Shown: piece by piece, positions 1-9,900 of the stretch
Layout: the number at the start of each line of letters is the position of its first letter
How positions within the stretch are numbered: position 1 is the first letter of the stretch
Origin: a virus
IMG/VR virus record: IMGVR_UViG_3300048592_001022
Span: 1 to 63,305 of that record
Strand: one strand, 5' to 3'
DNA length: 63,305 bases
Made by a program: the position numbers and the translations under genes
Notes under the pieces: generated by a model
What the model saw: only the letters and a program-made list of their open reading frames with translations
The model's database searches: none
What the model was told of the DNA's origin: nothing

Positions 1-1234
1 CGTCCAGCCTCGCCACGTTTTTACTGCTCTCAGAGCCTGGAATGCGGGCTCCATAGGCTGCGATTATGCGCCGCGCGACCTGGGCATCGATGCCGGACCA
101 TTTGAGCTTGATGGCAACAAGACCAAGAACATTGTTGCGATCCCCATCGGAAACGTCCTCTGGGAGTGGCGTTGGTCGAAATACCATGATCGTGGACGAC
201 GCGCGTCCGGACTTTTTCTTCGCGGGCTTCCGCTGTGCGCGGATCGCAAGGACCTTCTCTGCCAGGTGCTTAACCCGCCAGAACTCAGCATCTGCCGATA
301 CTTTATAGGAACCGAAGACTTCGACATCTTTGGTGATGACTATTCCCCGCAGTTCGGCATTTTTCGGACCTACGACTGAGGAAAGCAGGCCGGGTAGCGT
401 TGTCTTGGAAACAGGCATGGCCGTCAGCAGCTGCGACCTGGTGAGCACAATCTCGCCACCAGACGAAAGAGTGTCCAGGTGATCTGCAACAAGGTCCGCG
501 ACCTTCTCTGAAACCCTGCTGTCTGGGTAGAATCGGGTTAGGGGCTTGACGAAATGCTCAACGGTGGCGGCATTGGCTTTTAGGGCGGCGCATAGCGTGG
601 ACAGCACGGGGACCTTCCCTTTGCTATTCTGCTTTCTGTGTTCGGCAATTTCGGGATCCAGCCAGATGCTATCGTTGCGCCAATTCGAGGCCCAGCGATC
701 AAGACCCGCGGCACCCTTGTCCGCTCCGAACGGCGCAAGCAATTCGATGAGGGCTGCCTGGATTTTGGAGGCGAGCTCGTGCGCACCTCGAGCTTTACCG
801 TTCATTGGAAAGGGCGGAAAAAAGACCCAGATATGGATGCCGCGTTTGTTGCGCGAGCGGACGAGCTTGCAATACTGAGCGGCTTCTTCGCCGAGCTGAT
901 CGACAAGAAACTTGCGCACATGATTGGGGCAGATCTTTTCAAATACCTTGAATTCCTTCCTGCATCGATGGACGTCGAGGTCGATGGCGAAGCCATAGCA
1001 GAGCAGGTGGTTTATTCGCGGGCAGAACATGGTCGTTCTGATAAAGTCGGCGCTAGCATGTTCCCGCTCTGCGACACATGGCCGCATTACGATACGGCCA
1101 TGCTTGTTCTTATAGAATCTCGCGAAGGCGAAGTGAGCTTTGCCATTGCCGGGTAGAGTCACGACGATTTTGTTTTTTTCTTTTCCATCCGATAGAAGAA
1201 TCGCGGGCTTTTCGACTTTCTCCGCTGCAGCCAT
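1..1234 (-). CDS. AEP-type primase-like replication protein, N-terminal part (runs off left edge)
   Basis: I translated this strand by hand: the frame is open for 411 codons from an ATG at 1234, preceded by GGGAGG at six-base spacing, to the window edge. Around residues 90-150 it has an IDLD motif and then RGIHIWVFF, matching motifs I (DxD) and II (sxH) of archaeo-eukaryotic primases. Residues about 250-340 look like a winged helix (LTRSQLLTAMPVSKTTLPGLL). The likely role is primer synthesis for replication of this element. The C-terminal part is probably the frame at the right edge, but joining the edges leaves the frame off by one base. A third metal-site motif is not clear, so primase activity is inferred. 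Confidence 0.6.
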   Translation of the reverse strand, partial: MAAAEKVEKPAILLSDGKEKNKIVVTLPGNGKAHFAFARFYKNKHGRIVMRPCVAEREHASADFIRTTMFCPRINHLLCYGFAIDLDVHRCRKEFKVFEKICPNHVRKFLVDQLGEEAAQYCKLVRSRNKRGIHIWVFFPPFPMNGKARGAHELASKIQAALIELLAPFGADKGAAGLDRWASNWRNDSIWLDPEIAEHRKQNSKGKVPVLSTLCAALKANAATVEHFVKPLTRFYPDSRVSEKVADLVADHLDTLSSGGEIVLTRSQLLTAMPVSKTTLPGLLSSVVGPKNAELRGIVITKDVEVFGSYKVSADAEFWRVKHLAEKVLAIRAQRKPAKKKSGRASSTIMVFRPTPLPEDVSDGDRNNVLGLVAIKLKWSGIDAQVARRIIAAYGARIPGSESSKNVARLD

Positions 1235-1474
1235 CCATGGCCTCCCAAGACGCAATAAGGTCCTAGCCCGTTCGCAGTGGCCGAAAAATGGCGCAAAAAA
1301 GCTGCGAATGGGTAAATTTAGTCAAAGTTATTTCCAAGGGGTTGCGCGAGGACTCTGGGTGGGATATCTTCTGAGGTGCGACGTCAGAAGATTTTGTCTT
1401 TCCAGAGTGCCTTTTCAGGCGCTTCCCCTTCCTGGGGTCAATCGCTTCTTTTTGAGTCCGGTACCTTTTACTCC

Positions 1475-2485
1475 TTAACGAATAAAGTTAACTTGCAGTT
1501 TCATTTTGCTTCGTCGCAGACGCATTGAGTTGAAGGCTCGCGCAAAGCCAGCCAATATGTTGGGCAATGTTTGTAAAAATCCATGCAGACAAAGAATGTT
1601 CAAAGGCTCTAGCATTAGACGACGCAGCATCTCAATGGATGACAGATCCTTTGATAGCCCCTGCTTTGCCGATGCTTTAGCTGAGATCTGCGCACTTTCA
1701 AGATTCAATCTCGCCTCTTCTAGCTTTGCCTCAAGGGGTTTCGACTCTTCAATTAGCTGAGTAAATCTCGTTCGATAGAGTATGGGATCTGTAGACTTAA
1801 TTTTTTCTCTGAATGGCTGAACCCTACTTAACAGATCATCAACATTGTTCTGTAGTCTTATGACTTTTGGATCAGCTGTAACTCGGCCAACCAACTCCCT
1901 ATCCTCTTGAGTTTTTATCGCTGTGTGCATTGTCCAATAGCCGAGAAGCAGCACCAGAATTCCAATCACTTTTTTTAGCAATGAATTCGCTGATCCTTTT
2001 TTATAGGGCAAGCTCAGCAGAATTGTGCTCGAAATGACAATCGTTAATGCCCAAAAATAACCTGTAAAGCCACCACCTCCCGCCTCAGCTCCAATGACAA
2101 CCAGCGCCGCAGTGAAGCACAAAGCGCCAATCCCACAAGTTATCGCTTTGAGAAGGTGTAATTCTTGCGCAGGCTGAGTGGTATGCCATCGGTGGGTTTC
2201 GGTCATCGGTCTGAAGGTTACAAGAGCGCGTGGTTCTTCATTAAATAAGTTAGGGGGTAAAGTCATCGGCGTAACCGGACATAGAATGTTCGGTTGTCTA
2301 AAAATTACCCCACTATCATTTCTTGAGCTTAAGACCTTGGTCTTAGGGATTGGTTTTACCAGCCTTGGTCTTTGACGAGACACATGCTGATGTTCCGGCC
2401 CTTGTATCCAGTCATAATGCTCAATTTGTGCACTGTTATTTTCTCTGCTTTGACCAAAACAGTATTTTGTGGAAGAATCTTCCAT
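1475..2485 (-). CDS. Membrane protein with C-terminal coiled coil, unknown function
   Basis: This 336-residue protein has a soluble, proline-rich N-terminal third and then three hydrophobic segments (about residues 110-135, 143-160 and 170-188). A charged helical region with coiled-coil character follows (about 205-285), then a hydrophobic stretch near residue 300. It lies 70 bases downstream of parB on the same strand and could be the third gene of the partition operon. I recognise no family; a membrane-associated maintenance or exclusion role is only a guess from position. Confidence 0.6.
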   Translation of the reverse strand: MEDSSTKYCFGQSRENNSAQIEHYDWIQGPEHQHVSRQRPRLVKPIPKTKVLSSRNDSGVIFRQPNILCPVTPMTLPPNLFNEEPRALVTFRPMTETHRWHTTQPAQELHLLKAITCGIGALCFTAALVVIGAEAGGGGFTGYFWALTIVISSTILLSLPYKKGSANSLLKKVIGILVLLLGYWTMHTAIKTQEDRELVGRVTADPKVIRLQNNVDDLLSRVQPFREKIKSTDPILYRTRFTQLIEESKPLEAKLEEARLNLESAQISAKASAKQGLSKDLSSIEMLRRLMLEPLNILCLHGFLQTLPNILAGFARAFNSMRLRRSKMKLQVNFIR

Positions 2486-2555
2486 GAGTCATTCTTTCGT
2501 TAAGGTGTAGAGTGGCTCAGTCGCTGTCAAGGTTCGAGCTTGGCAGCGACATTCT

Positions 2556-3407
2556 TCAGATCAGCTTCAAATACTCCAAAGCTTCTTCGAGAATTTTTCG
2601 CATATCATCGTTTATTTCCGGCCTTTGCTTATAAAACTCCGTGAGTTTTGTTCTCATGACATACTTTCGAGGGCTCGGTTTTGCAGAAGCGCCTTTTCGC
2701 TCTACCAATCTATTCTTGATAGCTGCAAAAATCTCTTCATCTGAATCGAATGACTTCTGAACAAACTCGTGAAGTACGATTCGTAATGATAGTTTGTCTG
2801 AATTTTCGCGAATGAGAGACTTAATTTCATCACCCCATTCAGCCATTTTCAGGTAACGCTTCACAGTCTTTTCATTTCGCTCAAAATGACTACTAATTGC
2901 GTCAACGCTCCAGCCTTGCTTGGCAAGTTCACCATAGCCATCGGCAACATCGAGAAAGTGAAGTTCATCGCGGTTTAAGTTTTCGGCAAGTGCTGCACTT
3001 GTACTTTGAGATGAATTTCTATTTTGAAGGAGAAGACATGGGATTTTTTCAATCCCGAGAAGCTTTAATGCTCTAATTCTGCGATGGCCTGCTAAGCAAA
3101 CAAGCTGGTAAGACTTTTCAGTCAGGCGAAGCTCTACAACGGCATTCTGTAGAAGTCCATTCTTTCTAATAGACTCAACCAAAGCCTTAAATTTCGCTGA
3201 ATCTTCATCAATTGGATCTTTTCTAATGTTCTGGCTAATGTCGATATCTGTAATATTTAGGACAACTATCTTGCCTATAAGTCCCAGAAGTTTTTCAAGC
3301 TTCGAGTCGTCATCATTAGTCTGCGCATCTGACATCTGTTGACCGATACTCTTGAAAGAATTCTCAATTCTCTGATCCACTTTTCTCTTTTGATTTGCTA
3401 CTGCCAT
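2556..3407 (-). CDS. parB: ParB-type partition protein
   Basis: This is a 283-residue centromere-binding CTPase-type ParB. The ParB/Srx fold spans about residues 50-150 with the arginine-rich box LAGHRRIRALKLLG (105-118) and the AENLNRDEL segment (141-149). A helix-turn-helix follows at about 166-188 (SVDAISSHFERNEKTVKRYL). It should load on a parS-like site and stimulate ParA to segregate plasmid copies. It sits 64 bases downstream of parA, and the gap holds a perfect 16-base palindrome (3426-3441), a plausible binding site. Family assignment is secure; the specific centromere is inferred. Confidence 0.9.
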   Translation of the reverse strand: MAVANQKRKVDQRIENSFKSIGQQMSDAQTNDDDSKLEKLLGLIGKIVVLNITDIDISQNIRKDPIDEDSAKFKALVESIRKNGLLQNAVVELRLTEKSYQLVCLAGHRRIRALKLLGIEKIPCLLLQNRNSSQSTSAALAENLNRDELHFLDVADGYGELAKQGWSVDAISSHFERNEKTVKRYLKMAEWGDEIKSLIRENSDKLSLRIVLHEFVQKSFDSDEEIFAAIKNRLVERKGASAKPSPRKYVMRTKLTEFYKQRPEINDDMRKILEEALEYLKLI

Positions 3408-3425
3408 GCTTCTTCTTCTCCGATT

Positions 3426-3441
3426 GGGATACGCGTATCCC
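3426..3441. promoter_or_regulatory. 16-bp perfect palindrome, candidate parS or partition operator
   Basis: GGGATACGCGTATCCC reads the same on both strands and lies in the short gap between the parA stop and the parB start. A 16-base palindrome with a central CG step has the size and symmetry of ParB sites, although the sequence is not the chromosomal parS consensus. It could also be an operator for the partition genes. Confidence 0.5.
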
Positions 3442-3471
3442 GGCTTAAGTATTCAAATCCAAAGGATATTT

Positions 3472-4359
3472 TCAAAGCTCGACTTGCACTTCAATGTCTG
3501 GCGCTGGCTTGGCACTTCTCAAGGCATCGATATCGACTGGCTTTGCCGTCCGGCCTTGTCTACGTCCCCGCAACGCAGGTAACATCTCGCCAGCTAATGC
3601 TGAATACGCAACAGCAACAGGCGAGTCCTTGCGATAGAGATGCAAGCTCATGCTCCTCGAAGAGGCACTCGACACTTGCCTGCTCCTCGGTATAGTTGTT
3701 TTAAAAACATGGAAGTTTGCTTCTTTGGCGATCTCTCTCAATTTCCTCTCGTATACTTCGTGGGTCGCCATCTGCTTATCGATATTCGTCACAAGACAGC
3801 CAAGGAAGGTAAGCGTCGGGTTATGCCTCTTCTTCATGGCCTGGACAGCCGCAAAAACATTCGCCAGACCATCTACTGGATCCTTTTCAGGAAATAATGG
3901 AACAATGTAGTAGTGCGCCCCCACAATTGCCGACTGAAAGAAGACATGTCTTTTTCCTGGCCCAAGATCCACTATGACGGCAAAGTATTCTTTGACCTCT
4001 GGACAGTCCATAAGGATCTTCAACAAGAAAAATTGGTTTGGATGTCCAACCATGGATTGGTTGTACTCATCCATTCTATCGTCAGCGCAAAGCAGATCGA
4101 CGCCAGGAACATTCGTTGACACCCTGATCTTAGTTAGAGGCCACTCGTTTGCAATCGCAGCAAAAAGTGTTCTGTCTTCTTTAGCAAGAGCTGGAATGTC
4201 AGCACCCAACAATCTGGATGCATTCGCTTGCGAATCAAAGTCAACAACCAGCACACGTCTTCCAAGTAAAGAAAGAGCCGATGCTAAATTAACGGCTGTC
4301 GTAGTTTTTCCAACCCCGCCCTTATCATTCGGAAGCGCGATTATGTTTGGTCCAGACAT
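3472..4359 (-). CDS. parA: ParA-type partition ATPase
   Basis: This 295-residue P-loop ATPase has the deviant Walker A motif KGGVGKTT at residues 13-20 with the signature lysine at 13. The switch sequence VVDFDSQAN follows near residue 40, and VIVDLGPG near 130 is the Walker B region. It lacks an N-terminal helix-turn-helix, as in short type Ib/chromosomal-like ParAs. With ParB encoded just downstream it should drive segregation of a low-copy replicon. The start is the first ATG, followed immediately by the P-loop strand. Confidence 0.92.
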   Translation of the reverse strand: MSGPNIIALPNDKGGVGKTTTAVNLASALSLLGRRVLVVDFDSQANASRLLGADIPALAKEDRTLFAAIANEWPLTKIRVSTNVPGVDLLCADDRMDEYNQSMVGHPNQFFLLKILMDCPEVKEYFAVIVDLGPGKRHVFFQSAIVGAHYYIVPLFPEKDPVDGLANVFAAVQAMKKRHNPTLTFLGCLVTNIDKQMATHEVYERKLREIAKEANFHVFKTTIPRSRQVSSASSRSMSLHLYRKDSPVAVAYSALAGEMLPALRGRRQGRTAKPVDIDALRSAKPAPDIEVQVEL

Positions 4360-4752
4360 AAGAATCTCTCAACTCGGAGTTATTGATAACTTACAAATAG
4401 TACAATCACTTTTCGACGGTGCCTAGCTCTTTCTTAACCACAACTCCCAAGCCTTGCTATACATACCTTTCAAAACTCATAAGTGCTGAATGTCTTATTT
4501 ATAAGGACATACGAACAATACTAACGCCAAAACCTTTTCCCCAAAGGTCCTGCACAATCATTTCAACTAAATTGAATCATCAAGTTTTTTCAGCAATCGA
4601 ATCTCTTTCATTGACAAGCGAAGGAAAATGTCGGCCAATTGTGGCACCCGTAACCTTGAAGAAACAGCGTGGTGATCACAATTTAAGCATATTAAATCTC
4701 CTCTCCAGAGGCTAACGCGAATGAAACATTCAAACAGAGGCCAATCAAAGCA
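4360..4752. promoter_or_regulatory. Non-coding region upstream of parA with an inverted repeat
   Basis: No convincing gene lies in these 390 AT-rich bases between divergent parA and the plus-strand gene at 4753. An imperfect inverted repeat, TGTCTTATTTATAAGGACA, occupies 4491-4509 and is a candidate operator for the partition promoter. No iterons were seen. Confidence 0.4.
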
Positions 4753-5271
4753 ATGGCGAAGGCTAAGAAAAAAGACGCAAGATCCCCAAAATTCTTAGAG
4801 AGTTCCCCATCAAACCGCGGCGGCTACGGCAGGCCGCCAGCAGCATGGCTTGTCGATAAGAAGCTGCTCAAAGCAGAGAAGGACGGCAACCAGGCAATGA
4901 CCTATCGGGACATTGCTGCTGCTACAGGTAGGCCACAGACAGCAGTCAAGCGCCTCTGCAGAAAATATGCGCATTTCCTGATCGTCGGCCATCGACCGTC
5001 CGAGGAGACTTACGACCAAATCGCGTACGTACGTCCCAAGCGGCTGCGCCTACTTCATCAGGTCCTGGCCACGGAATTTTCGCTGAAGATGGAGATGCGT
5101 CGCGCTGAGGATGGGCGCGAGAACAGCCTCCCCAGCGCCTATGCCCATTTTCAGAGCGCCGCGCGATCGGCAGGGTTTAAAGGGGAGGGGACTGAAGGGA
5201 AATCACTGGAGCGGGATCCGCTTATGATCACCCATTACTGGGCCAGCATTTGCGGAGAACTTGGGCTTTAA
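4753..5271 (+). CDS. Putative helix-turn-helix protein
   Basis: This 172-residue basic protein is on the opposite strand to its neighbours, divergent from parA and convergent with tail gene D. Residues 55-75 (TYRDIAAATGRPQTAVKRLC) have the spacing of a helix-turn-helix, and the N-terminus is rich in lysine and arginine. The first ATG is used; the upstream GAGG is rather distant. It could be a transcription regulator of the late genes, but no family was recognised. Confidence 0.5.
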   Translation: MAKAKKKDARSPKFLESSPSNRGGYGRPPAAWLVDKKLLKAEKDGNQAMTYRDIAAATGRPQTAVKRLCRKYAHFLIVGHRPSEETYDQIAYVRPKRLRLLHQVLATEFSLKMEMRRAEDGRENSLPSAYAHFQSAARSAGFKGEGTEGKSLERDPLMITHYWASICGELGL

Positions 5272-5286
5272 TTCACGGCCCTGCCT

Positions 5287-6294
5287 TTAAGTTTCCTCTC
5301 TGTCAGTGCCATCATCAGCCGGATCCGGCTTTGTCTCCTTGTAGCCGTCCACCGTACATTCGACCGTACTTTGAAAAGTCGAGCCATCGATCACATGCTC
5401 GACTGACTTGATCACCCACTCGCCGTCGACCCCGTCCCGCACGCCTGAGAGCGAGCATTTCCTCTCGGCAGCAAGCGCACAGTCGCCTGGTACAGTGAAG
5501 GTCAAGGTCTTGCCCTTGCGCGATACCTCGCGGAATTTGGCCTCTGCCGCCCGCCGCGCCGAGTCCTCGGTGACTTTATTGAACTCAAGCTCGAGCACGA
5601 CGCCTTGCTTCCCGACCAGGACATAGTTCTTTTTCGCCGCGTCATTGTCATACCAATACGCACGCACCCCAGTGTATCGCTTGGTCTGTTCGCCCGAGTA
5701 TTCATATCTGATAGGGTTTGTGACGCTGATCTTCGGAAGCGTCCCGCCGCTCGCCTTCTGGCTCTTGTCCGCGGGCGATACCATGAGAAAGCGGTCACTG
5801 ATCTTCACGATCATATCGTAGCGGCGAGCCAGTCGGTTCAGAAATTGAATATCGCTCTCTGTCTGGGTTTCATATTCGATCGCGATGTTTTGCAGCTCAT
5901 CGATTACGGCCGGTTTTAGGCCATTCCGCCGCGCTATCTCACCCACAACGCTCCCGAGAGTCGTTGAGCTCCATGATTGCTCCCGCTGGGATTTTATTGA
6001 CGAACTTTGGTCGAGAGCCGATGCTTCGATCTTGAGGACCCGTGGGGCGCCCGAGATCGCGACGTGCTTCGTAGCATAGCTGCCGATGTCGACCAGGACA
6101 TCCTCATAGCCAAGGGCAACCTCAAAGACCTGGCCTTCCTCTGGCAACGCAATCGGTGGATCGTCGGCCAGCTCAATGCACAGCTTGTCAGACTTGAGGC
6201 AAGCTTCATCTTTCACGGTGAGCTTCACTAGCCTTGAGCGAATGGCTTCTGTAAGATCCTTATCCTTTGATTTGATCCTAAAATTAGGCTTCAT
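5287..6294 (-). CDS. D: P2 gpD-like late tail protein (baseplate hub/tail tip)
   Basis: This 335-residue protein belongs to the phage late control gene D family, structurally the gp27-like hub of contractile tails. Family hallmarks visible are SQREQSWSSTTLGSVVGEIA near residue 105 and the ESDIQFLNRLARRYDM segment near 145. Its position as the last gene after U and X matches the P2 order. The gene abuts X (stop and start within a few bases), so it is translated as part of the long tail operon. Confidence 0.88.
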   Translation of the reverse strand: MKPNFRIKSKDKDLTEAIRSRLVKLTVKDEACLKSDKLCIELADDPPIALPEEGQVFEVALGYEDVLVDIGSYATKHVAISGAPRVLKIEASALDQSSSIKSQREQSWSSTTLGSVVGEIARRNGLKPAVIDELQNIAIEYETQTESDIQFLNRLARRYDMIVKISDRFLMVSPADKSQKASGGTLPKISVTNPIRYEYSGEQTKRYTGVRAYWYDNDAAKKNYVLVGKQGVVLELEFNKVTEDSARRAAEAKFREVSRKGKTLTFTVPGDCALAAERKCSLSGVRDGVDGEWVIKSVEHVIDGSTFQSTVECTVDGYKETKPDPADDGTDREET

Positions 6295-6522
6295 TTAGTC
6301 GAATATCCTCACTGTTTTTGTTGTTTCCGTCGGTCTTGCAAGATCAGGCAGCACAATGGTTTCCGGCTTATTAAGCGGAAGGACAATCCCAAGATTGTCA
6401 AAGAGATCGAGCTTATCCCAGTTGGCTCGCAGCACGGCCTCAAGGGCACCTGGCAGCTCTCCGTATTCATTCCAGCAGATCAGATCCAGCTCATCCCCCT
6501 CGGTCAGCTGATAATCACGCAT
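6295..6522 (-). CDS. X: P2 gpX-like tail protein (LysM-like)
   Basis: The frame extends further upstream, but the family start is the ATG at 6522 (MRDYQLTEGDELDLICWNEY), which overlaps the end of U. That gives about 75 residues, close to P2 gpX. The YQLTEGDELD opening and a terminal proline-rich IVLP segment are typical of the small LysM-like tail protein that sits between U and D. Confidence 0.8.
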   Translation of the reverse strand: MRDYQLTEGDELDLICWNEYGELPGALEAVLRANWDKLDLFDNLGIVLPLNKPETIVLPDLARPTETTKTVRIFD

Positions 6523-6961
6523 AGTGAAACTCCAGCTCCAAGGTGAACTCGACCCGTCTTGGGACGCCGTCACCCCAAAATATGGATCGCGATTCCTTCA
6601 GAGACTTAATTGCCCAGAAGCCCATATTCTGCCCAAGCTGTGTATCTGCATAGATCAGGCGCTGAGGCTTCCCACTCGCTGCGATGTCCCGAAGCTTTTT
6701 CAAATGATCAAGCTGCCCGGAGTATTCCGGGTACAGGACGCCAGTGAGAGTCAGCTTGTCCTCATGTGGACCAATCGGGCTTTTTCCAGTTGCTCCAAGG
6801 TATTGGTGGACCGGGATTGCACCGATTGGCTCCAGCTTTGCCCACCTATAGGATGTCTCGCGGTCCATCTTATCAGGCACCAAAGTCTTCAGTTCAAACG
6901 TAAAATCGCCGAGCTGCGCAAAGGTTTCTTTCTTGATTATGCCGGTGGTATCGAGAAGCAT
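6515..6961 (-). CDS. U: P2 gpU-like tail protein
   Basis: This 148-residue protein has the gpU pattern: a hydrophobic beta-rich N-terminus, a central WAKLEPIG and PHEDKLTLTGVLYP, then a conserved MGFWAIKSLKESRSIF near residue 115. Its start shares one base with the tape-measure stop, and its 3' end overlaps X. In P2-like phages U is needed for tail completion next to the baseplate. Confidence 0.87.
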   Translation of the reverse strand: MLLDTTGIIKKETFAQLGDFTFELKTLVPDKMDRETSYRWAKLEPIGAIPVHQYLGATGKSPIGPHEDKLTLTGVLYPEYSGQLDHLKKLRDIAASGKPQRLIYADTQLGQNMGFWAIKSLKESRSIFWGDGVPRRVEFTLELEFHYA

Positions 6962-9900
6962 TAGCTCACCTCAACCGGGTCGAAAAGGTTGAAGGACGGG
7001 ACTTTCTGGAATGCATAGCGCACTTCGTTTGCAATCTTATTGGCAACCTGCCGAGGCTCCTGCACGCCGGTCATCGTGAATGTGTTAGTCACGGTGATGA
7101 TATTCTTTTGGTTCAAGCTCCCGCCCGATGCGGCCTTTTCTGTGTTTGGCAGATCCGGCTGACTCATCATCCCGCTGATTTTTTTCAAAGGATTATCGAG
7201 CATCGACGGCCCGCCTTCATCTGCACCACCAAAGAGGCGAGTAAGAAATCCCGGCTCCTCAGGCTTTTCGCCGGACACCTTGATTTCCGTGTCATCGGTG
7301 GGGAAGATCTTGCTGATATAGGGCTTGATCTTCTCGTACACAGTTTTGAACATCCCAATGAGCTTTTCCCAGTTTTTCGCGATGTAAACCACGGGATGCC
7401 AGCTCATGTGTTCTTTGATCCATCCCCAGGCCGTGCTGACCACTCCGGCTACTCGCACCCAAAGATCGACGAAGTAGGCTTTGATACTTTCCCAGGTCTT
7501 GAGCAGCCACGGCTTGATCGTGGCCCAGTTTTTATAGATGAGATACCCGCCGACCCCGATCGCCGTGATTACAGCCGTGATCGCCCAGCCCGCAGGCCCC
7601 ATGGCGAGAAGTGCCCCACCAGCAGCCCGGGCCATCGACATGAGTGACCCAAGGCCGGAAGCAGCGGCGCCGGCACCAGCTTTGATGCCCTGAAGGCCCA
7701 TCTTTCCGAGATTCTTTGCGAGGCCCCATCCGCCTCTCAATCCTTTGCCAGCAAAGCCCAGACCTGACTTCAAAGCGCTGCCCATCCTTCTTTTCACCGA
7801 TTTCATTCCGAGCGACATATTTCTGCCGACGCCTTTCCAGTCGGTGTCCTTAAGCACATCCCAGGCTTTACCAGCGGCTTTGCGCCCGAGCCTATCCTTG
7901 CCAAATCCAAAGTCCCATGCTCTCTTAAGATTCATAAAACCAGCGCCAAGGGTAAAGAACCCGGACAGAGCCAGTTTCCCAATTGCCATGGCTGCGCTAA
8001 ATGCAAATAGGGCACCAACGGTCTGCATGATGACCTTTGCCACGCCCTGATTGGCTTTCAGCCATTCTCCGAAGCCGTTCAAAATGGGTTTCAGCCAAAC
8101 CATCATCTCTCTGAGTACGGGGATGAAAGCTTCACCGAAGGTGATCATGATGTCATTGAAGCCTCCAGAAATCTCTCCAAGCTCCTTCGCTGTCGAAGCA
8201 CTCAGCTCCTTTTTGATCTTTTCCATATTCTGGGTTTCGTTCAGCGCTTGAATGAGCTGATCGACATTCTTTCCGCTCTTGGAAAATTCCTTCATAAGAT
8301 CGGAAATGCCAAGACGAGTCTTTGAAAAGAACAGCTCCACGTACTTAAGCTTCTCTTCGAGAGGAAGTGTCTGGATCTGTGTTTTGATTTCGGATGTCAA
8401 TTCATCAGCTGATTTGGTTCCACCAAGAGCCTTGGTGCGACTGATATTTAGGCGCTTTAAAGCTGCATCAACTCCCTTGCCATTGCCGACAAATTCCTCA
8501 GCTTTCATATCTTCAAGTTTGGGGGCCAGCTTGAGGCTACCGAATATTTTCTGCATCTGCGCTTCTGCAGCTGATCCCTTTAGACCCTTGAGAGAGCCTG
8601 CGATTGCCGCAGCTATACCACCGCCACTCATCGCGCGATTGAATTTGACCCCTAGACTGTCAGCAGCTGCCCGCAGATCAGCGTCCGGCATTTTAAGCAG
8701 GGACTTCGCGGTTGCATTGTAGGCTGGAGCAAGCTCCAGCGTTCTCTGGCTGAGCTTGAGTGAACCATCAGCCTGTGATCGGAATAGAATGGAAGCGGAT
8801 GGCGCGTGCTCCTCACCGGCCAGGGCTTTCGATACAGCCGATCGTTTGGCCGATCCCACTCCCTTCATTGCCCGATTCATGTCGCCGATGATGTCCATCC
8901 AATCGCGCATGTTCCCAGCCGCATCTTTCGTGCTGATATGCATCTCTTCGAGGACCCGCCGTAGCTCCTTCGGCGGCTTTGCGAGACGCAGGAATATCGC
9001 ACGCATTGCAGTACCAGCCATCGAGCCTTTGACGCCGCTATTGTGAAGGACTGATGATGCCGCGAGCGTCTGCTCAAGACTGGAACCCACGTCCACTGCA
9101 GAAGCCGCGACGTATTTGAGCATTTCACCGAGAGACTCAAGGCTGGATGCCGATCCGGTATAAGCTGCAGTCAAGGCATCGCCGACTCTGGCCATTTGCG
9201 AGACGTCGATATTAAAACCCTGGAGCACTTCGCTCGTGATCTCAGCTGTGCGGGCGAGTGAGGTCATCGAGCTTTCCGCGAGAGCAAGCATGCTCGGCAT
9301 GACAGCGATGATATCGTTTGTCCTGTAACCAGCCGTGGCCAACTCATTCTGGGCGTCAGCCACCTCTCTGGCCGTATAAATTGTCGAGGCTCCAAGGTCT
9401 CGGGCCTGCTCTTTGAGTCGCTTGAATTCCTGAGCATTCGCACCAGACATGGCTTTGACGCGGACCATCGCTTTTTCAAATTCAATCGCTTCGCGAAGAG
9501 GGGCTGTAAAAATGTAGCCGTATCCCAGCGTAAAAGCGCTATGGCCAAGGGCTTCGGATCGAAGCTCGCTTGCACGATCGGACATCCTTCGGGCCGACTT
9601 TGCTGTGGATAGGGACGTCGATTGCCGCGCTATCGTGGAGTTGAGCTTTTCCTCAGCTGCTGTGACATTCTTGACATCGACGCCGGCTTTTTCGAGGGCA
9701 GTCTCGTACTGCTTCACACTCGCCGTAGCCTTGGTGATCTGGCTGTTCGTCGCTTCCACGGTGCTACTTAGATTTTTCTGCTCGCGGGCCAGGATCGAGG
9801 CTGTTCCCCCTGATTTCTCGGCGGCAGCCTGGTAGGTTTTCTGCGTTGCGACTGCTGCGGTCTGCTCCGCGCGAGCAGCAGCAATAGCCTTTTCCGCTGC

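Noticed and set aside
638-1156. 172-codon plus-strand frame
   Set aside because: It is antisense to the primase frame, which carries recognisable motifs; the plus frame has none.
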